From JBDSSS01 sp963764195 (lineage in GTDB: Bacteria > Actinomycetota > Actinomycetes > Actinomycetales > Dermatophilaceae): a stretch of DNA of 64,000 nt. Location: assembly GCA_963764195.1 (NCBI GenBank), contig CAVXRG010000003.1, forward strand, positions 620,001 to 684,000, read 5' to 3'. The notes below the pieces were generated by a model. It made no database searches. It worked only from the letters and a program-made list of their open reading frames with translations, and was not told the DNA's origin. Below, piece after piece: positions 24,074 through 33,757 of the stretch. Both the position numbers and the translations under genes were made by a program. The stretch's first letter is position 1, and every line of letters begins with the position of its first letter.

Positions 24074-26405
24074 GCCGGCGGGACCGGAGGGCGCGCCCGA
24101 CCTGCTGCGGCAGCGACCGCCAGAAGGTCACGCCCGTCGTCGGCCAGAAGAAGGACCGCACCCGGGTCGACCACGCTCGCGTGCTCGACACCTGGTGCCG
24201 GATGGCGCGGATGTCGCGCTGCAGGGCCTCGGCCTCCTCCGGGGTGGTCCGCTCCGGCCGGTCGTAGCGTGACTTCTCCAGAGTGGTCGTCACTCGTCGG
24301 ACGGCCGAGGCGTTGGCCTCGTCGAGATGACCCTCACGGATGAACTGCTCCCGCATCTGGCGCAGGGTCCCGCCCTCGGGCGGTGGCAGCCCGAGGTCGC
24401 GCAGGTGAGAGGTCAGCTCGGCCCACTCGACCTCGATGAGGTCGCGGCGGGTCACCGCTGCCCGCCGGCGCCGGGCCCGGCCCAGCCAGGCCGTCAGCGG
24501 CATGAGGAAGGTGGCGAGCAGCCCGACGAGCAGGGCGAGGGCGACCGTGAGGGTCCGCAGGGTGAAGACGTCGGCGAACGAGGAGGTGGTGCTCACGCCC
24601 GACACGCCGGCGGCCTGCTGACCCGGTTGGGTCGCGGCGCTCGAGCTCGGTGCGGCCGTCGCGCTGCTCTCGCCGACGGCACGGCCACCCCCGGTGGCGC
24701 CGGCGTCGGAGCCGACGACGGTGTAGGGCGGGGGGTTGCCCGAGCGGGCTCCGGGGGTCGGCTCGAAGCGGAGCCAGCCGTAGCCCTGGAAGTAGAGCTC
24801 CGGCCAGGCGTGGGCATCGGAGGCCTTGACGAGCCACGACTCCCCGTCCCGGGTGCCGGGCAGGAAACCGATCGCCATCCGGGCGGGGATGCCCTGGGCG
24901 CGCGCGAGCATGATCATCGCGGTGGCGAACTGGACGCAGTAACCGCGCTTCGTCTCGTAGAAGGTGCGGATCGGCTCGACGATGCGGCCGGCCTCATCGC
25001 GCACGGGCTCCCCGAGGTCGAGGGTGTAGGTGTACTCGGCGGTGTTGCGCAGGTGGTCCTGGATCGCGATTGCCTTGTCGAGGGGGTTGTCGGCACTGGC
25101 CGTGACCCGGTCGGACCAGGACCGCACGAGGTCAGCGGCCGTGTCGGGGATCGCGAGGTCGTCGTCCGTGATGTCGGGCGAGTCCGGGCGGCCCGACTCG
25201 CGCAGCTGTGGTGGCGTCGGCGCGAGGTCCGCGAAGGTCACCCGGTAGCTGCCCACGGCCTGCCTGACGCGCACGTCGCGGGTGACCGGGTCGATCGTCC
25301 AGGGCGTCCCTGGCATCGAGACCGCGACGACGGGGTAGGGGGCCGCGATCCGTGGCGCGGCGAGGGTGTTGTCGGTGACGCTGAGGACGTAGTCGGTGCG
25401 CTGGTCGGGTGGCGGCAGGGGCTGCGGCTGGTCGGGCTGGGGCCCAGGACCACCGACGACGAGCCACTGCCCGCGGGAGTAGTAGGAGGTCGCCAGCACG
25501 CGGAGCGGGTTTCGGCCGAAACCGGTCGTCGTGTAGCGCAGCACCGGGGACTCGTCGGTGTTGTTGAGGCTGCGGGACAGGTCGATGGTGTCGTTGAAGC
25601 CGACCGTGCCGGACTCCCCGGACCCGGCGGTGCGGCCCAGCCCGTCGGTGAGGTAGCGGGTCGGGAAGTGCGGGACGACCACCGGCACGACGATCGCGGC
25701 GACGAGGGCGAGCAGACCGAGCCGCACCGCCCCGGCCGAGAAGGAGCGCAGGGCCGCACGATCGTGCCCGGTCGCCTCCAGTGGTGCGGCGTCGGTGCCG
25801 GGGGCTTCGGTGCTCGCCGTGGTTCCCCAGCGACCGAACTGGGCCCGGGCTGTCGTGTGGATCATCGCCACCCACAGCAGTGCGGGGACGACGAAGTAGC
25901 GCAGGGCGAGCGTGCCCTGGCTGTTGACGGCGGTGATGAGGTATGCCGTGAGCAGGGGCAGCCCGGCCGCCGCGGGGCTGCGCCACGTCGCCGCCATCGC
26001 GTCGACGAGGATCGCGGCGAGGGCGACTGCGACGACGAGGCAGAACGTGACGCCGTCGTTGCTCGGGATCGGGGACGTGTAGCGCTGCACCGCCTCGAGG
26101 GCCTGCAGGCCGAGGTCGTTGGCGACCACGAGGGTCTCCGTGGTGGGCAGGAGCAGGAACCGGAAGGAGGACCCGGCGTAGGAGAAGAGGATGGCCCAGC
26201 CGACGACGACGACCTGGACGAGCGGGACGACCACCCTGCTGCGGGTCAGGCCGCGCAGCACGAGGCCCAGGCCGGCGACGAGAGCGACGACGAGGACCAC
26301 CGGCTGCACCCAGTCGGTCTGGTTGATCAGGCTGGTGACCGGATAGACGGCCGAGAGCGTCGCCAGGGCGGCGAGCAGCGTGATCCGCCAGCGGCGGCGG
26401 CTCAT
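24069..26405 (-). CDS. membrane transglutaminase-like protein (DUF3488 / transglutaminase core / DUF4129 type)
   Basis: A 778-residue protein with about seven N-terminal membrane spans (1-205, DUF3488-like TgpA region), a periplasmic-type transglutaminase core, a C-terminal span near 605-625 and a cytoplasmic tail. The catalytic Cys490 lies in RGYCVQFATAM, His532 in SDAHAWPELYF, and the third position is Glu548 in FEPTP. Such proteins are encoded with MoxR and DUF58 genes and are thought to act on envelope proteins or peptides; the true reaction is not known. ATG 26405 overlaps the DUF58 stop by ATGA, so translation is coupled; the longer frame upstream lies inside the DUF58 gene. Confidence 0.88.
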   Translation of the reverse strand: MSRRRWRITLLAALATLSAVYPVTSLINQTDWVQPVVLVVALVAGLGLVLRGLTRSRVVVPLVQVVVVGWAILFSYAGSSFRFLLLPTTETLVVANDLGLQALEAVQRYTSPIPSNDGVTFCLVVAVALAAILVDAMAATWRSPAAAGLPLLTAYLITAVNSQGTLALRYFVVPALLWVAMIHTTARAQFGRWGTTASTEAPGTDAAPLEATGHDRAALRSFSAGAVRLGLLALVAAIVVPVVVPHFPTRYLTDGLGRTAGSGESGTVGFNDTIDLSRSLNNTDESPVLRYTTTGFGRNPLRVLATSYYSRGQWLVVGGPGPQPDQPQPLPPPDQRTDYVLSVTDNTLAAPRIAAPYPVVAVSMPGTPWTIDPVTRDVRVRQAVGSYRVTFADLAPTPPQLRESGRPDSPDITDDDLAIPDTAADLVRSWSDRVTASADNPLDKAIAIQDHLRNTAEYTYTLDLGEPVRDEAGRIVEPIRTFYETKRGYCVQFATAMIMLARAQGIPARMAIGFLPGTRDGESWLVKASDAHAWPELYFQGYGWLRFEPTPGARSGNPPPYTVVGSDAGATGGGRAVGESSATAAPSSSAATQPGQQAAGVSGVSTTSSFADVFTLRTLTVALALLVGLLATFLMPLTAWLGRARRRRAAVTRRDLIEVEWAELTSHLRDLGLPPPEGGTLRQMREQFIREGHLDEANASAVRRVTTTLEKSRYDRPERTTPEEAEALQRDIRAIRHQVSSTRAWSTRVRSFFWPTTGVTFWRSLPQQVGRALRSRRR

Positions 26406-27649
26406 CGTCCGCCTCCGACGGTCGCCGCGGTGAGGAGCTCCCAGGCGCGGGCCACCTCGACACCACGGGTCACCGTGACGGCACGCCAACCGGTGAGGCG
26501 CAGGGCCTCGACGTGCGGGGCGACCGGGTCGGCGCGGGGCGCGTCCCCGAAGTCGAGCGCATCGACGACGAGCGCGAGCCCGGTCGTCCCCGGCTGGCGC
26601 AGACTCGCCACCCGGTCGGTCACCTCGCGTCCCGCCGGACCGACGATGGCGACGATGAAGCCTCCGGCGGCCGAGAGCAGCTGGGCCGCACGGAGGATCT
26701 CGTCCTGGCCCGTGTCACCGTGCTGGCCGGCGACGGCGAGCACGTCGAGGATCTCCTCGACGGTCATCGTCTCCGCAGCCCGGGCGCTCGCGACGGTCTC
26801 GGCGCAGACGAGGTGGACGGCATACCCCGACTCGGCGAGGTGGGCGGCCACGGAGGCCGCGGCGGTGACGGCCCACTCGAAGGAGCTGGCGGCCCCGCTG
26901 CCGCCGTGGGCGTCGGGGCGGGGGTCGAGCAGCACGACCGCGCGACGCTGGGCCGGACGGTCCTCCTGCCGGACCATGAGGTCGCCGGTGCGGGCGGTCG
27001 CGGGCCAGTGGATCCGGCGCAGGTCGTCACCGTCGCGATACTCACGGATCGTCACGTCGTCCTCGCCGTGCAGGGCGATGAGGTGGGCCTGCTCGCCCTC
27101 CGACCCCATCCCCGAGCTCGGCTGGCGGCTCGCGGACAGCGGGTGGACCGGGGGGAGCACGACGAGGCTCGACGTGCCCTCGAGGACGGCGCTGCGGTTC
27201 GCGAGCCCGAAGGGGTCCTGGACCTGCACACCGAGCGGTCCGAGCTGGTGGCGCCCGCGCAGGTAAGAGCGCACCGTGTACTCGACCGTGCGCACGCGCC
27301 CGGCCGGGATCCGGCCGACGACGAACCGGGGCCGGTCGCCCAGGACGTGGTCGAGACGCTCCTCGGCGAGGAAGAGCGGGGTCGTGCCGCTCGAGACGTT
27401 CTCGAACGACAGGGCGACGTGCGCGTCCTGGCCGACGCTGACCCGGTCGGGTGCGGTGTGCCGCTCGATGCGCATCCGGGTCTTGCGGGTGCGCACGAGC
27501 AGGCTGCTGATGAACGGCAGGGCGAGGACCAGGACACCGAAGCGGGTGATGTCGTGGAAGCCGAAGACGACCCCGGCGATGACGAGGACCGCCCCGGCGC
27601 CGACGAAGGCGCGACCACGGGTGGTGAGGACCTGGAGGAGGGCGCGCAC
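26402..27649 (-). CDS. DUF58 domain-containing membrane protein
   Basis: A 415-residue protein with two N-terminal membrane spans (about 12-30 and 36-50) and a DUF58 domain, recognised by RDGDDLRRIHWPATARTGDLMVRQ near residue 205-230, followed by a VWA-like fold with VVLLDPRPDAH. DUF58 proteins are encoded beside MoxR ATPases and are presumed to be their clients. The start GTG is six bases after the moxR stop and its own stop overlaps the transglutaminase start, giving a tight three-gene operon. Confidence 0.88.
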   Translation of the reverse strand: MRALLQVLTTRGRAFVGAGAVLVIAGVVFGFHDITRFGVLVLALPFISSLLVRTRKTRMRIERHTAPDRVSVGQDAHVALSFENVSSGTTPLFLAEERLDHVLGDRPRFVVGRIPAGRVRTVEYTVRSYLRGRHQLGPLGVQVQDPFGLANRSAVLEGTSSLVVLPPVHPLSASRQPSSGMGSEGEQAHLIALHGEDDVTIREYRDGDDLRRIHWPATARTGDLMVRQEDRPAQRRAVVLLDPRPDAHGGSGAASSFEWAVTAAASVAAHLAESGYAVHLVCAETVASARAAETMTVEEILDVLAVAGQHGDTGQDEILRAAQLLSAAGGFIVAIVGPAGREVTDRVASLRQPGTTGLALVVDALDFGDAPRADPVAPHVEALRLTGWRAVTVTRGVEVARAWELLTAATVGGGR

Positions 27650-27655
27650 GGCGGC

Positions 27656-28666
<1,011 letters not shown>

Positions 28667-28849
28667 CCTGTCCTCCGCTTCGTCGCCTGTGTGTGGTCCG
28701 TGCGCGTGCCTGCCGTGCGGCGCCGCGGGAATCCGGTATGACTGGTCGACCCCCCACCGCCTGTCTGCTCCAACGATCTTCTCCCATGAATCGTCTCTGG
28801 GGTAGTGAGGCTCCTCCGGAGGCCCCCCGCCCTTCTCCGTACCCCTGCA

Positions 28850-28865
28850 CTCCACTTCTCCCCAC
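28850..28865 (-). promoter_or_regulatory. possible MraZ-type boxes facing moxR, proximal pair
   Basis: On the minus strand GTGGGG (28860-28865) and GTGGAG (28850-28855) are spaced exactly 10 bp, the spacing of the boxes in the mra promoter. They lie about 185 bases before moxR. One of the two is imperfect, so this pair is weaker than the distal one. Confidence 0.35.
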
Positions 28866-28954
28866 CACCCGTCCCGGCGCCGCCGTCGTGGCCCCGGGAC
28901 CGCGTGGATGAGGCCCGGTGACCCGAGTGGGGACCGGCTGCACGGTCTGACCCG

Positions 28955-28970
28955 CTCCACTTCGCTCCAC
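28955..28970 (-). promoter_or_regulatory. MraZ-type boxes facing moxR, distal pair
   Basis: Two perfect GTGGAG boxes on the minus strand (28965-28970 and 28955-28960), 10 bp apart, with the same GTGGAG-CGAA-GTGGAG layout as the forward boxes of the mra promoter 60 bp away. They could bind the same MraZ ring or mark control of the divergent operon. Confidence 0.55.
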
Positions 28971-29025
28971 CGTTGTTGACCTGCGAAAACTCCCAAGAAA
29001 TGTCCGTTCTGCGACGCTTTTGGCG

Positions 29026-29077
29026 TTGACCGTGGAGCAAAGTGGAGTATCGTGGTGCAGGAAGGAAGACAGTGGTG
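29026..29077 (+). promoter_or_regulatory. mra promoter with MraZ operator boxes
   Basis: A -35 TTGACC (29026-29031) and -10 TATCGT (29048-29053) are separated by 16 bases. The spacer consists of two GTGGAG boxes (29032, 29042); GTGGTG boxes follow at 29052 and 29072, all in a 10-bp register. MraZ is known to bind repeated GTGG-type boxes at its own promoter, so this is most likely the autoregulated promoter of the division cluster. Confidence 0.8.
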
Positions 29078-29112
29078 CAGCCAGCGGGTCGACGAAGGGG
29101 AGGTGGCCGTCC

Positions 29113-29544
29113 GTGTTCCTCGGCACGCACACCCCCCGACTCGACGACAAGGGCCGCATCTTCCTCCCGGCGAAGTACCGCGACCGCATGGCCGCGGGTC
29201 TGGTCGTGACCCGTGGGCAGGACCGCTGCCTCTTCCTCTATCCGATGGACGAGTTCGTCAAGGTGGCCGAGCAGATCCAGCTCGCTCCGACGACGAACCG
29301 CCAGGTGCGCGACTACGGGCGCGTCATCCTGTCGGGAGCCTCCGACGAGATCCCCGACAAGCAGGGCCGCTTCACGATCCCGGCCCCGCTGCGCACGTAT
29401 GCCGGACTCGACCGTGAGGTCACCGTCATCGGCGCCGGCTCCCGACTCGAGATCTGGGACAGCGCGGTCTGGGCCTCCTACCTCGAGCAGGCCGAGCGGG
29501 GTTATGCCGAGACCGAGCAGGAGGTGGTGCCCGGACTCCTCTGA
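29113..29544 (+). CDS. mraZ: transcriptional regulator MraZ
   Basis: A 143-residue MraZ, the standard length, with two AbrB-like halves: FLGTHTPRLDDKGRIFLPAKYRD at the N-terminus and GASDEIPDKQGRFTIPAPLRTYAGL in the second half, each containing the DXXGR signature. MraZ forms a ring that binds direct repeats upstream of itself and represses or tunes the dcw cluster. GTG 29113 follows GAGGTGG; an open frame upstream crosses the promoter and is not used. It heads the cluster, 209 bases before rsmH; I see no clear site in that gap. Confidence 0.95.
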   Translation: MFLGTHTPRLDDKGRIFLPAKYRDRMAAGLVVTRGQDRCLFLYPMDEFVKVAEQIQLAPTTNRQVRDYGRVILSGASDEIPDKQGRFTIPAPLRTYAGLDREVTVIGAGSRLEIWDSAVWASYLEQAERGYAETEQEVVPGLL

Positions 29545-29753
29545 GCCGCCCCGCCCAACAGCACGACCCGCACCACCGCAGTCCCGATCACCCGTAACCC
29601 GACCACCTGAGAACCGGCCTCCAGCCGCTCCCATCCCGAGACGACTTCCCCCGTCCCGGGCGAGGCAGCGGATGGGGACCAGTCCACAGGTGGGACCCGC
29701 TCACCACACGCTCTGGGCCCGCACGACCAGCCACCGCAGCAGAAGGACGCACG

Positions 29754-30785
29754 ATGACCGATCGAGGACCAGCGCAGGAGCGGCACGTCCCCGTCCTGCG
29801 CGACCGGGTCCTCGACCTGCTCGCCCCGGCCCTGACCCGGCCCGGCGCCGTCATCGTCGACGGGACGCTCGGCATGGGCGGTCACGCGGAGGCCGCCCTC
29901 GAGCGCTTCCCGGACGCCGTGCTCGTCGGCATCGACCGCGACCACGAGGCGCTGCGGCTCGCCGGCGAGCGCCTCACCCGCTTCGGCGACCGCTTCCGGC
30001 CCGTCCACGCCGTCTACGACGAGATCTCCGAGGTCGTGCACGACCTCGACCTCGAGGCCGTCGAGGCGATCATGTTCGACCTCGGCGTCAGCTCGCTCCA
30101 GCTCGACGAGGCCGACCGCGGGTTCGCCTACCGCGTCGACGCGCCCCTCGACATGCGGATGGACCAGTCGGCGGGGATCACCGCCGCCGACGTCCTCAAC
30201 ACCTACTCCGTCGACGACCTCACCCGCGTCCTCAAGGAGTACGGCGAGGAGCGCTTCGCCCGCAAGATCGCCCGCGCCGTGGTCCGCACGCGTGCGGACG
30301 AGCCGTTCACGAGCTCGGCCCGCCTCGTCGAGCTGCTCCGGCGCGCCATCCCGATGGCCTCGCAGCGCCAGAGCGGGCACCCGGCCAAGCGCACCTTCCA
30401 GGCCCTGCGCATCGAGGTCAACGACGAGCTCGCCGTGTGGGGTCGCGCCGTCGCCTCCGCGATCGACGTCCTCGCCGTCGGCGGCCGGATCGCGGTGCTG
30501 TCCTACCACTCGCTCGAGGACCGGGCCACGAAGCGGGCCTTCGCCGCTGGCGCCACCTCGAGCACCCCCGCCGGCCTGCCCGTCGAGCTCCCGGAGCACG
30601 CGGCATACCTCTCGCTCGTCACTCGGGGGGCGCAGGAGCCGTCCGAGGCCGAGGTCGCCGAGAACCCCCGCGCCGCGTCAGCGCGGCTGCGCGTCGCGGA
30701 GCGCACGCGCGCCACACCACCGTCGGCACGACGGTCCACCAGCACCCAGTCCAACCGCACCGCCTCCAGGGGGAACAAGGGATGA
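29754..30785 (+). CDS. rsmH: 16S rRNA (cytosine(1402)-N(4))-methyltransferase RsmH
   Basis: A 343-residue SAM-dependent methyltransferase. HVPVLRDRVLDLLAP, the SAM-binding DGTLGMGGHAEA, VGIDRDHEALRLA, DLGVSSLQLDEADRGFAYRVDAPLDMRMD and SYHSLEDR are diagnostic of MraW/RsmH. It methylates C1402 in the decoding centre of 16S rRNA. A basic tail of about 40 residues extends beyond the core. ATG 29754 follows GAAGGA. The stop overlaps ftsL by ATGA. Confidence 0.96.
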   Translation: MTDRGPAQERHVPVLRDRVLDLLAPALTRPGAVIVDGTLGMGGHAEAALERFPDAVLVGIDRDHEALRLAGERLTRFGDRFRPVHAVYDEISEVVHDLDLEAVEAIMFDLGVSSLQLDEADRGFAYRVDAPLDMRMDQSAGITAADVLNTYSVDDLTRVLKEYGEERFARKIARAVVRTRADEPFTSSARLVELLRRAIPMASQRQSGHPAKRTFQALRIEVNDELAVWGRAVASAIDVLAVGGRIAVLSYHSLEDRATKRAFAAGATSSTPAGLPVELPEHAAYLSLVTRGAQEPSEAEVAENPRAASARLRVAERTRATPPSARRSTSTQSNRTASRGNKG

Positions 30786-31435
30786 GCCAGATGACAGCCA
30801 CCGCACGGCCGCTGCGAGCGCCGCGACGCGGACCGGTGTCCGCGCCGCTACGGGTCATGCCCGCACGGATCACGAACACCGGTCACGGCGCGTTTGCCGG
30901 GATCTGTGTCGTGCTGCTCACGGTCGGGCTGATCGGGCTGCTCCTGCTCAACACCGCCCTGGCGCACGGCTCGCTCGTCCTCGGGCAGCTCCAGCGCGAG
31001 TCCCGCCTCCTCAGCGACAGCTCGGGCAACCTCCAGGAGGCCATCGACCAGGCCTCCTCGAGCGGAACCCTCGCCCGCTCCGCGAGCTCGCTCGGGATGG
31101 TCCGAGCCAACCAGCGCGCCTACATCGACCTCACCACCGGCAAGGTCGAGGGCGAGGCGCAGCCCGCGACGACGAACAACGCGCTCCCGATCGTGATCAG
31201 CGCGACGCCGCCGGTCGAGACGACGGCGAAGGTGAGCGGCGTCCTGTCATCGGCCACCGAGGCCGCGGCAAAGGCGGCCGAGGCGGCCGCCGCTGCTGGC
31301 GCCACGCCGAAGACGGCCGGTGCCGCGGCGGGCGGGTCCGCTGCGGCCACACTGGGGTCGAGCGCGACGAGCCCGGAGGCCACCTCGGGGACGTCGGGCG
31401 CCAGTGTGAGCCCGCAGACCCCTGCCACGAGGTGA
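30782..31435 (+). CDS. ftsL: FtsL-like septum formation protein
   Basis: A 217-residue bitopic membrane protein in the ftsL position. A basic cytoplasmic part (1-36), one membrane span (about 38-60), then a short heptad-rich coiled coil (HGSLVLGQLQRESRLLSDSSGNLQEAIDQ) and an Ala/Thr/Ser-rich C-terminal tail of about 110 residues that is longer than usual. FtsL bridges FtsQ, FtsI and FtsW at the septum. ATG 30782 shares ATGA with the rsmH stop. Sequence conservation in FtsL is low, so the call relies on position and topology. Confidence 0.85.
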   Translation: MSQMTATARPLRAPRRGPVSAPLRVMPARITNTGHGAFAGICVVLLTVGLIGLLLLNTALAHGSLVLGQLQRESRLLSDSSGNLQEAIDQASSSGTLARSASSLGMVRANQRAYIDLTTGKVEGEAQPATTNNALPIVISATPPVETTAKVSGVLSSATEAAAKAAEAAAAAGATPKTAGAAAGGSAAATLGSSATSPEATSGTSGASVSPQTPATR

Positions 31436-31439
31436 GACC

Positions 31440-33746
31440 GTGACGCCATCACGAGGGAGTGACTCCCGCCCGCACGCACGGGACGGACGCCCGGCCCGCA
31501 CCGGCCGGACGACGCCGTCGCGTCAGGGTGGCACCTCCTCCGCCCCTGCCACGTCCGTCGGCTCGGGGCGCGGGGCGGCCCCCGCGAAGGGTGGCGGATC
31601 GAAGCAGCCTGCCCCGCCAAAGCAGGGTGGCGCACCGAAGCCGACCCCAGGAGGCACCCGCAGCGCCGGCGCCCCGACCCGATCCGGCACCCCGAGGCGG
31701 TCCGCCGTCCGGTCCGCCGCGTCGCCCGCCCGGACCACGGGCGCCCCGGCACGGTCCACCGTCTCTCGTCCCGCTCCCGGCCGCACGACCGGCCCGACCC
31801 GCTCGGGTGGCGCGTCGCCCCGGCGCGGTCGCGGTGCGGCGCCCGAGCGCGGAGGCGCTCCGGCCGGCCCCGGTGGACCTCGTGGACCTCGTGGACCTCG
31901 TGGGCCCCGGCGCCACCTGAAGATCTCGACCTCCCACCCGCGGCGGCGGGCCCGGGCGATGTTCGTCGCCATCCTCGTCGTCTTCACCGTCTTTGCCGGC
32001 CAGCTCTTCCGGATCCAGGCCTTCGACGCCTCCGCCACGCAGGCCGCCGCGCTGAGCAAGCGCTCCGTCAAGACCCTCACGCCCGCGCTGCGCGGCGAGA
32101 TCCTCGACACCAACGGCCAGGTGCTCGCCGCGTCCGTCGAGCGGTTCACCGTCATCGCCGACCCGGTGGCCATCCGCGAGTACAAGGTGCGCGTCGACGG
32201 GGTGCGCGAGAAGGTCGGGGTGACCCGCGCCGCGAGTGACCTCGCGCCGCTGCTCGGCTTGAGCGTGAGCCAGCTGACCGCCTTCTTCACCCGACCGCAG
32301 ACCCGCTACGTCATCGTCAAGAAGGAGGTGAACCCGACGGTCTGGCGCCAGATCAGCGCCCTCGGCATCCCCGGGATCAGCTCGGAGCGCACGGTGCGCC
32401 GGGTCTACCCGTCCGGGATGGCCGCCGGTCAGATCGTCGGCGTCGTCAACAAGACGGAGCAGAAGCCGCTCGCCGGCATCGAGTTCATGTACGACAAGAC
32501 GCTCGCGGGCACGCCGGGCTCCTCGCTCGCCGAGCAGGCCCGGGACGGCTACATCATCCCCGGCTCGCAGCGCGTCGACACCCCGGTCGTCGACGGGCGC
32601 AACGTCAAGCTGACCATCGATGCGGACCTCCAGTGGTACGCCCAGAACGCGCTCGCCAAGCAGGTCACCGGCGTCGGCGCGTTGTCGGGCACCGCCGTCG
32701 TCATCGAGGTGGCCACCGGCAAGATCCGCGCCGCCGCGAGCTACCCGACCTTCGACCCGAACGCCGACAACCCGACGACCTCGGGCCGGATGACGAACGA
32801 GGCCTTCGACGACGCCTTCGAGCCCGGTTCGACGGGCAAGCTGATGACGATGGCTGCCGCCCTCGAGCAGAAGGTGATCACGCCCGACACCGGCGTCATC
32901 GTGCCCCCGCGGCTGCCCCGCGCCGGGACGAGCTTCAAGGACAACGACCCCCACGGCGTCGAGAACATGACGGCGACCGGCGTCATCGCCAAGTCGTCCA
33001 ACATGGGCACGATGCTCATCGGGGAGCGGGTCTCGCCGATGGTGATGGAGAAGTACTACCGCGCCTTCGGGGTCGGGGTCCGCACGGCCGTCGGGTTCCC
33101 CGGCGAGTCCAAGGGTGAGCTCGCCAAGGCGGCGGACTGGAAGTCCACGCGCCGCTACACGATCCTCTTCGGCCAGGGTTACTCGGTCACCGCCGTCCAG
33201 CAGACGAGCGTCTTCCAGACGATCGCCAACGGGGGCGTCCGGGTCCCCCCGAGCCTCATCGAGGGGACCGTCAACGACAGCGGCGCGTTCGTGCCGGCCG
33301 TTGCTCCCGACGCGACCCGGGTCGTGTCGCAGGACACCGCCACCAAGCTGTCGCGGATGATGGAGGAGGTCACGGGCAAGGACGGCACGGCCAGCGCCGC
33401 GCGGATCCCGGGCTACCGCGTCGCCGGCAAGACGGGGACGGCGGACCGCTACGACGAGAAGCTCGGCAAGTACAACGGCTTCACCGCCTCCTTCATCGGT
33501 TACGCCCCCGCCGAGGCCCCGAAGTACGTCATCGGTGTCTTCATCCAGAAGCCGACCGCCGGGATGTTCGGCGGCATGCTCGCCGGTCCGGTCTTCAACC
33601 AGCTGATGACCTACCTCATCCAGCGTGACCAGGCGCCGCCGAGCACCCCGTCCACGCTCGACTACCACGTGTGGGCCACCAAGCCGCTCTCCGACTCCGA
33701 CCCCACGGTGATCAGCAATGCGCAGGCCAAGCGCGACGGCCTGTAA
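31440..33746 (+). CDS. ftsI: septal peptidoglycan transpeptidase FtsI (class B penicillin-binding protein)
   Basis: A 768-residue class B PBP. An exceptionally long cytoplasmic N-terminus (about 173 residues, Pro/Gly/Arg/Ser-rich, with collagen-like Gly-Pro-Arg repeats) precedes one membrane span (174-192). The PBP dimer region follows, then the transpeptidase with catalytic Ser464 in EPGSTGK, SSN in AKSSNMG and KTG at 664-666. It crosslinks septal peptidoglycan with FtsW. GTG 31440 starts four bases after ftsL. The N-terminal tail is the unusual part; its role is unknown. Confidence 0.95.
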   Translation: MTPSRGSDSRPHARDGRPARTGRTTPSRQGGTSSAPATSVGSGRGAAPAKGGGSKQPAPPKQGGAPKPTPGGTRSAGAPTRSGTPRRSAVRSAASPARTTGAPARSTVSRPAPGRTTGPTRSGGASPRRGRGAAPERGGAPAGPGGPRGPRGPRGPRRHLKISTSHPRRRARAMFVAILVVFTVFAGQLFRIQAFDASATQAAALSKRSVKTLTPALRGEILDTNGQVLAASVERFTVIADPVAIREYKVRVDGVREKVGVTRAASDLAPLLGLSVSQLTAFFTRPQTRYVIVKKEVNPTVWRQISALGIPGISSERTVRRVYPSGMAAGQIVGVVNKTEQKPLAGIEFMYDKTLAGTPGSSLAEQARDGYIIPGSQRVDTPVVDGRNVKLTIDADLQWYAQNALAKQVTGVGALSGTAVVIEVATGKIRAAASYPTFDPNADNPTTSGRMTNEAFDDAFEPGSTGKLMTMAAALEQKVITPDTGVIVPPRLPRAGTSFKDNDPHGVENMTATGVIAKSSNMGTMLIGERVSPMVMEKYYRAFGVGVRTAVGFPGESKGELAKAADWKSTRRYTILFGQGYSVTAVQQTSVFQTIANGGVRVPPSLIEGTVNDSGAFVPAVAPDATRVVSQDTATKLSRMMEEVTGKDGTASAARIPGYRVAGKTGTADRYDEKLGKYNGFTASFIGYAPAEAPKYVIGVFIQKPTAGMFGGMLAGPVFNQLMTYLIQRDQAPPSTPSTLDYHVWATKPLSDSDPTVISNAQAKRDGL
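31875..31910 (+). repeat. 9-bp repeats encoding Gly-Pro-Arg in FtsI
   Basis: Three perfect GGACCTCGT copies followed by a degenerate copy GGGCCCCGG, encoding a short collagen-like stretch in the cytoplasmic tail of FtsI. Confidence 0.75.
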
Positions 33747-33757
33747 GTTCTGCTGAC

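Noticed and set aside
29545..29753. A small gene or RNA between mraZ and rsmH
   Set aside because: Only a weak long-range inverted repeat (CCCATCC/GGATGGG) is visible; no start with ribosome site and no conserved RNA pattern.
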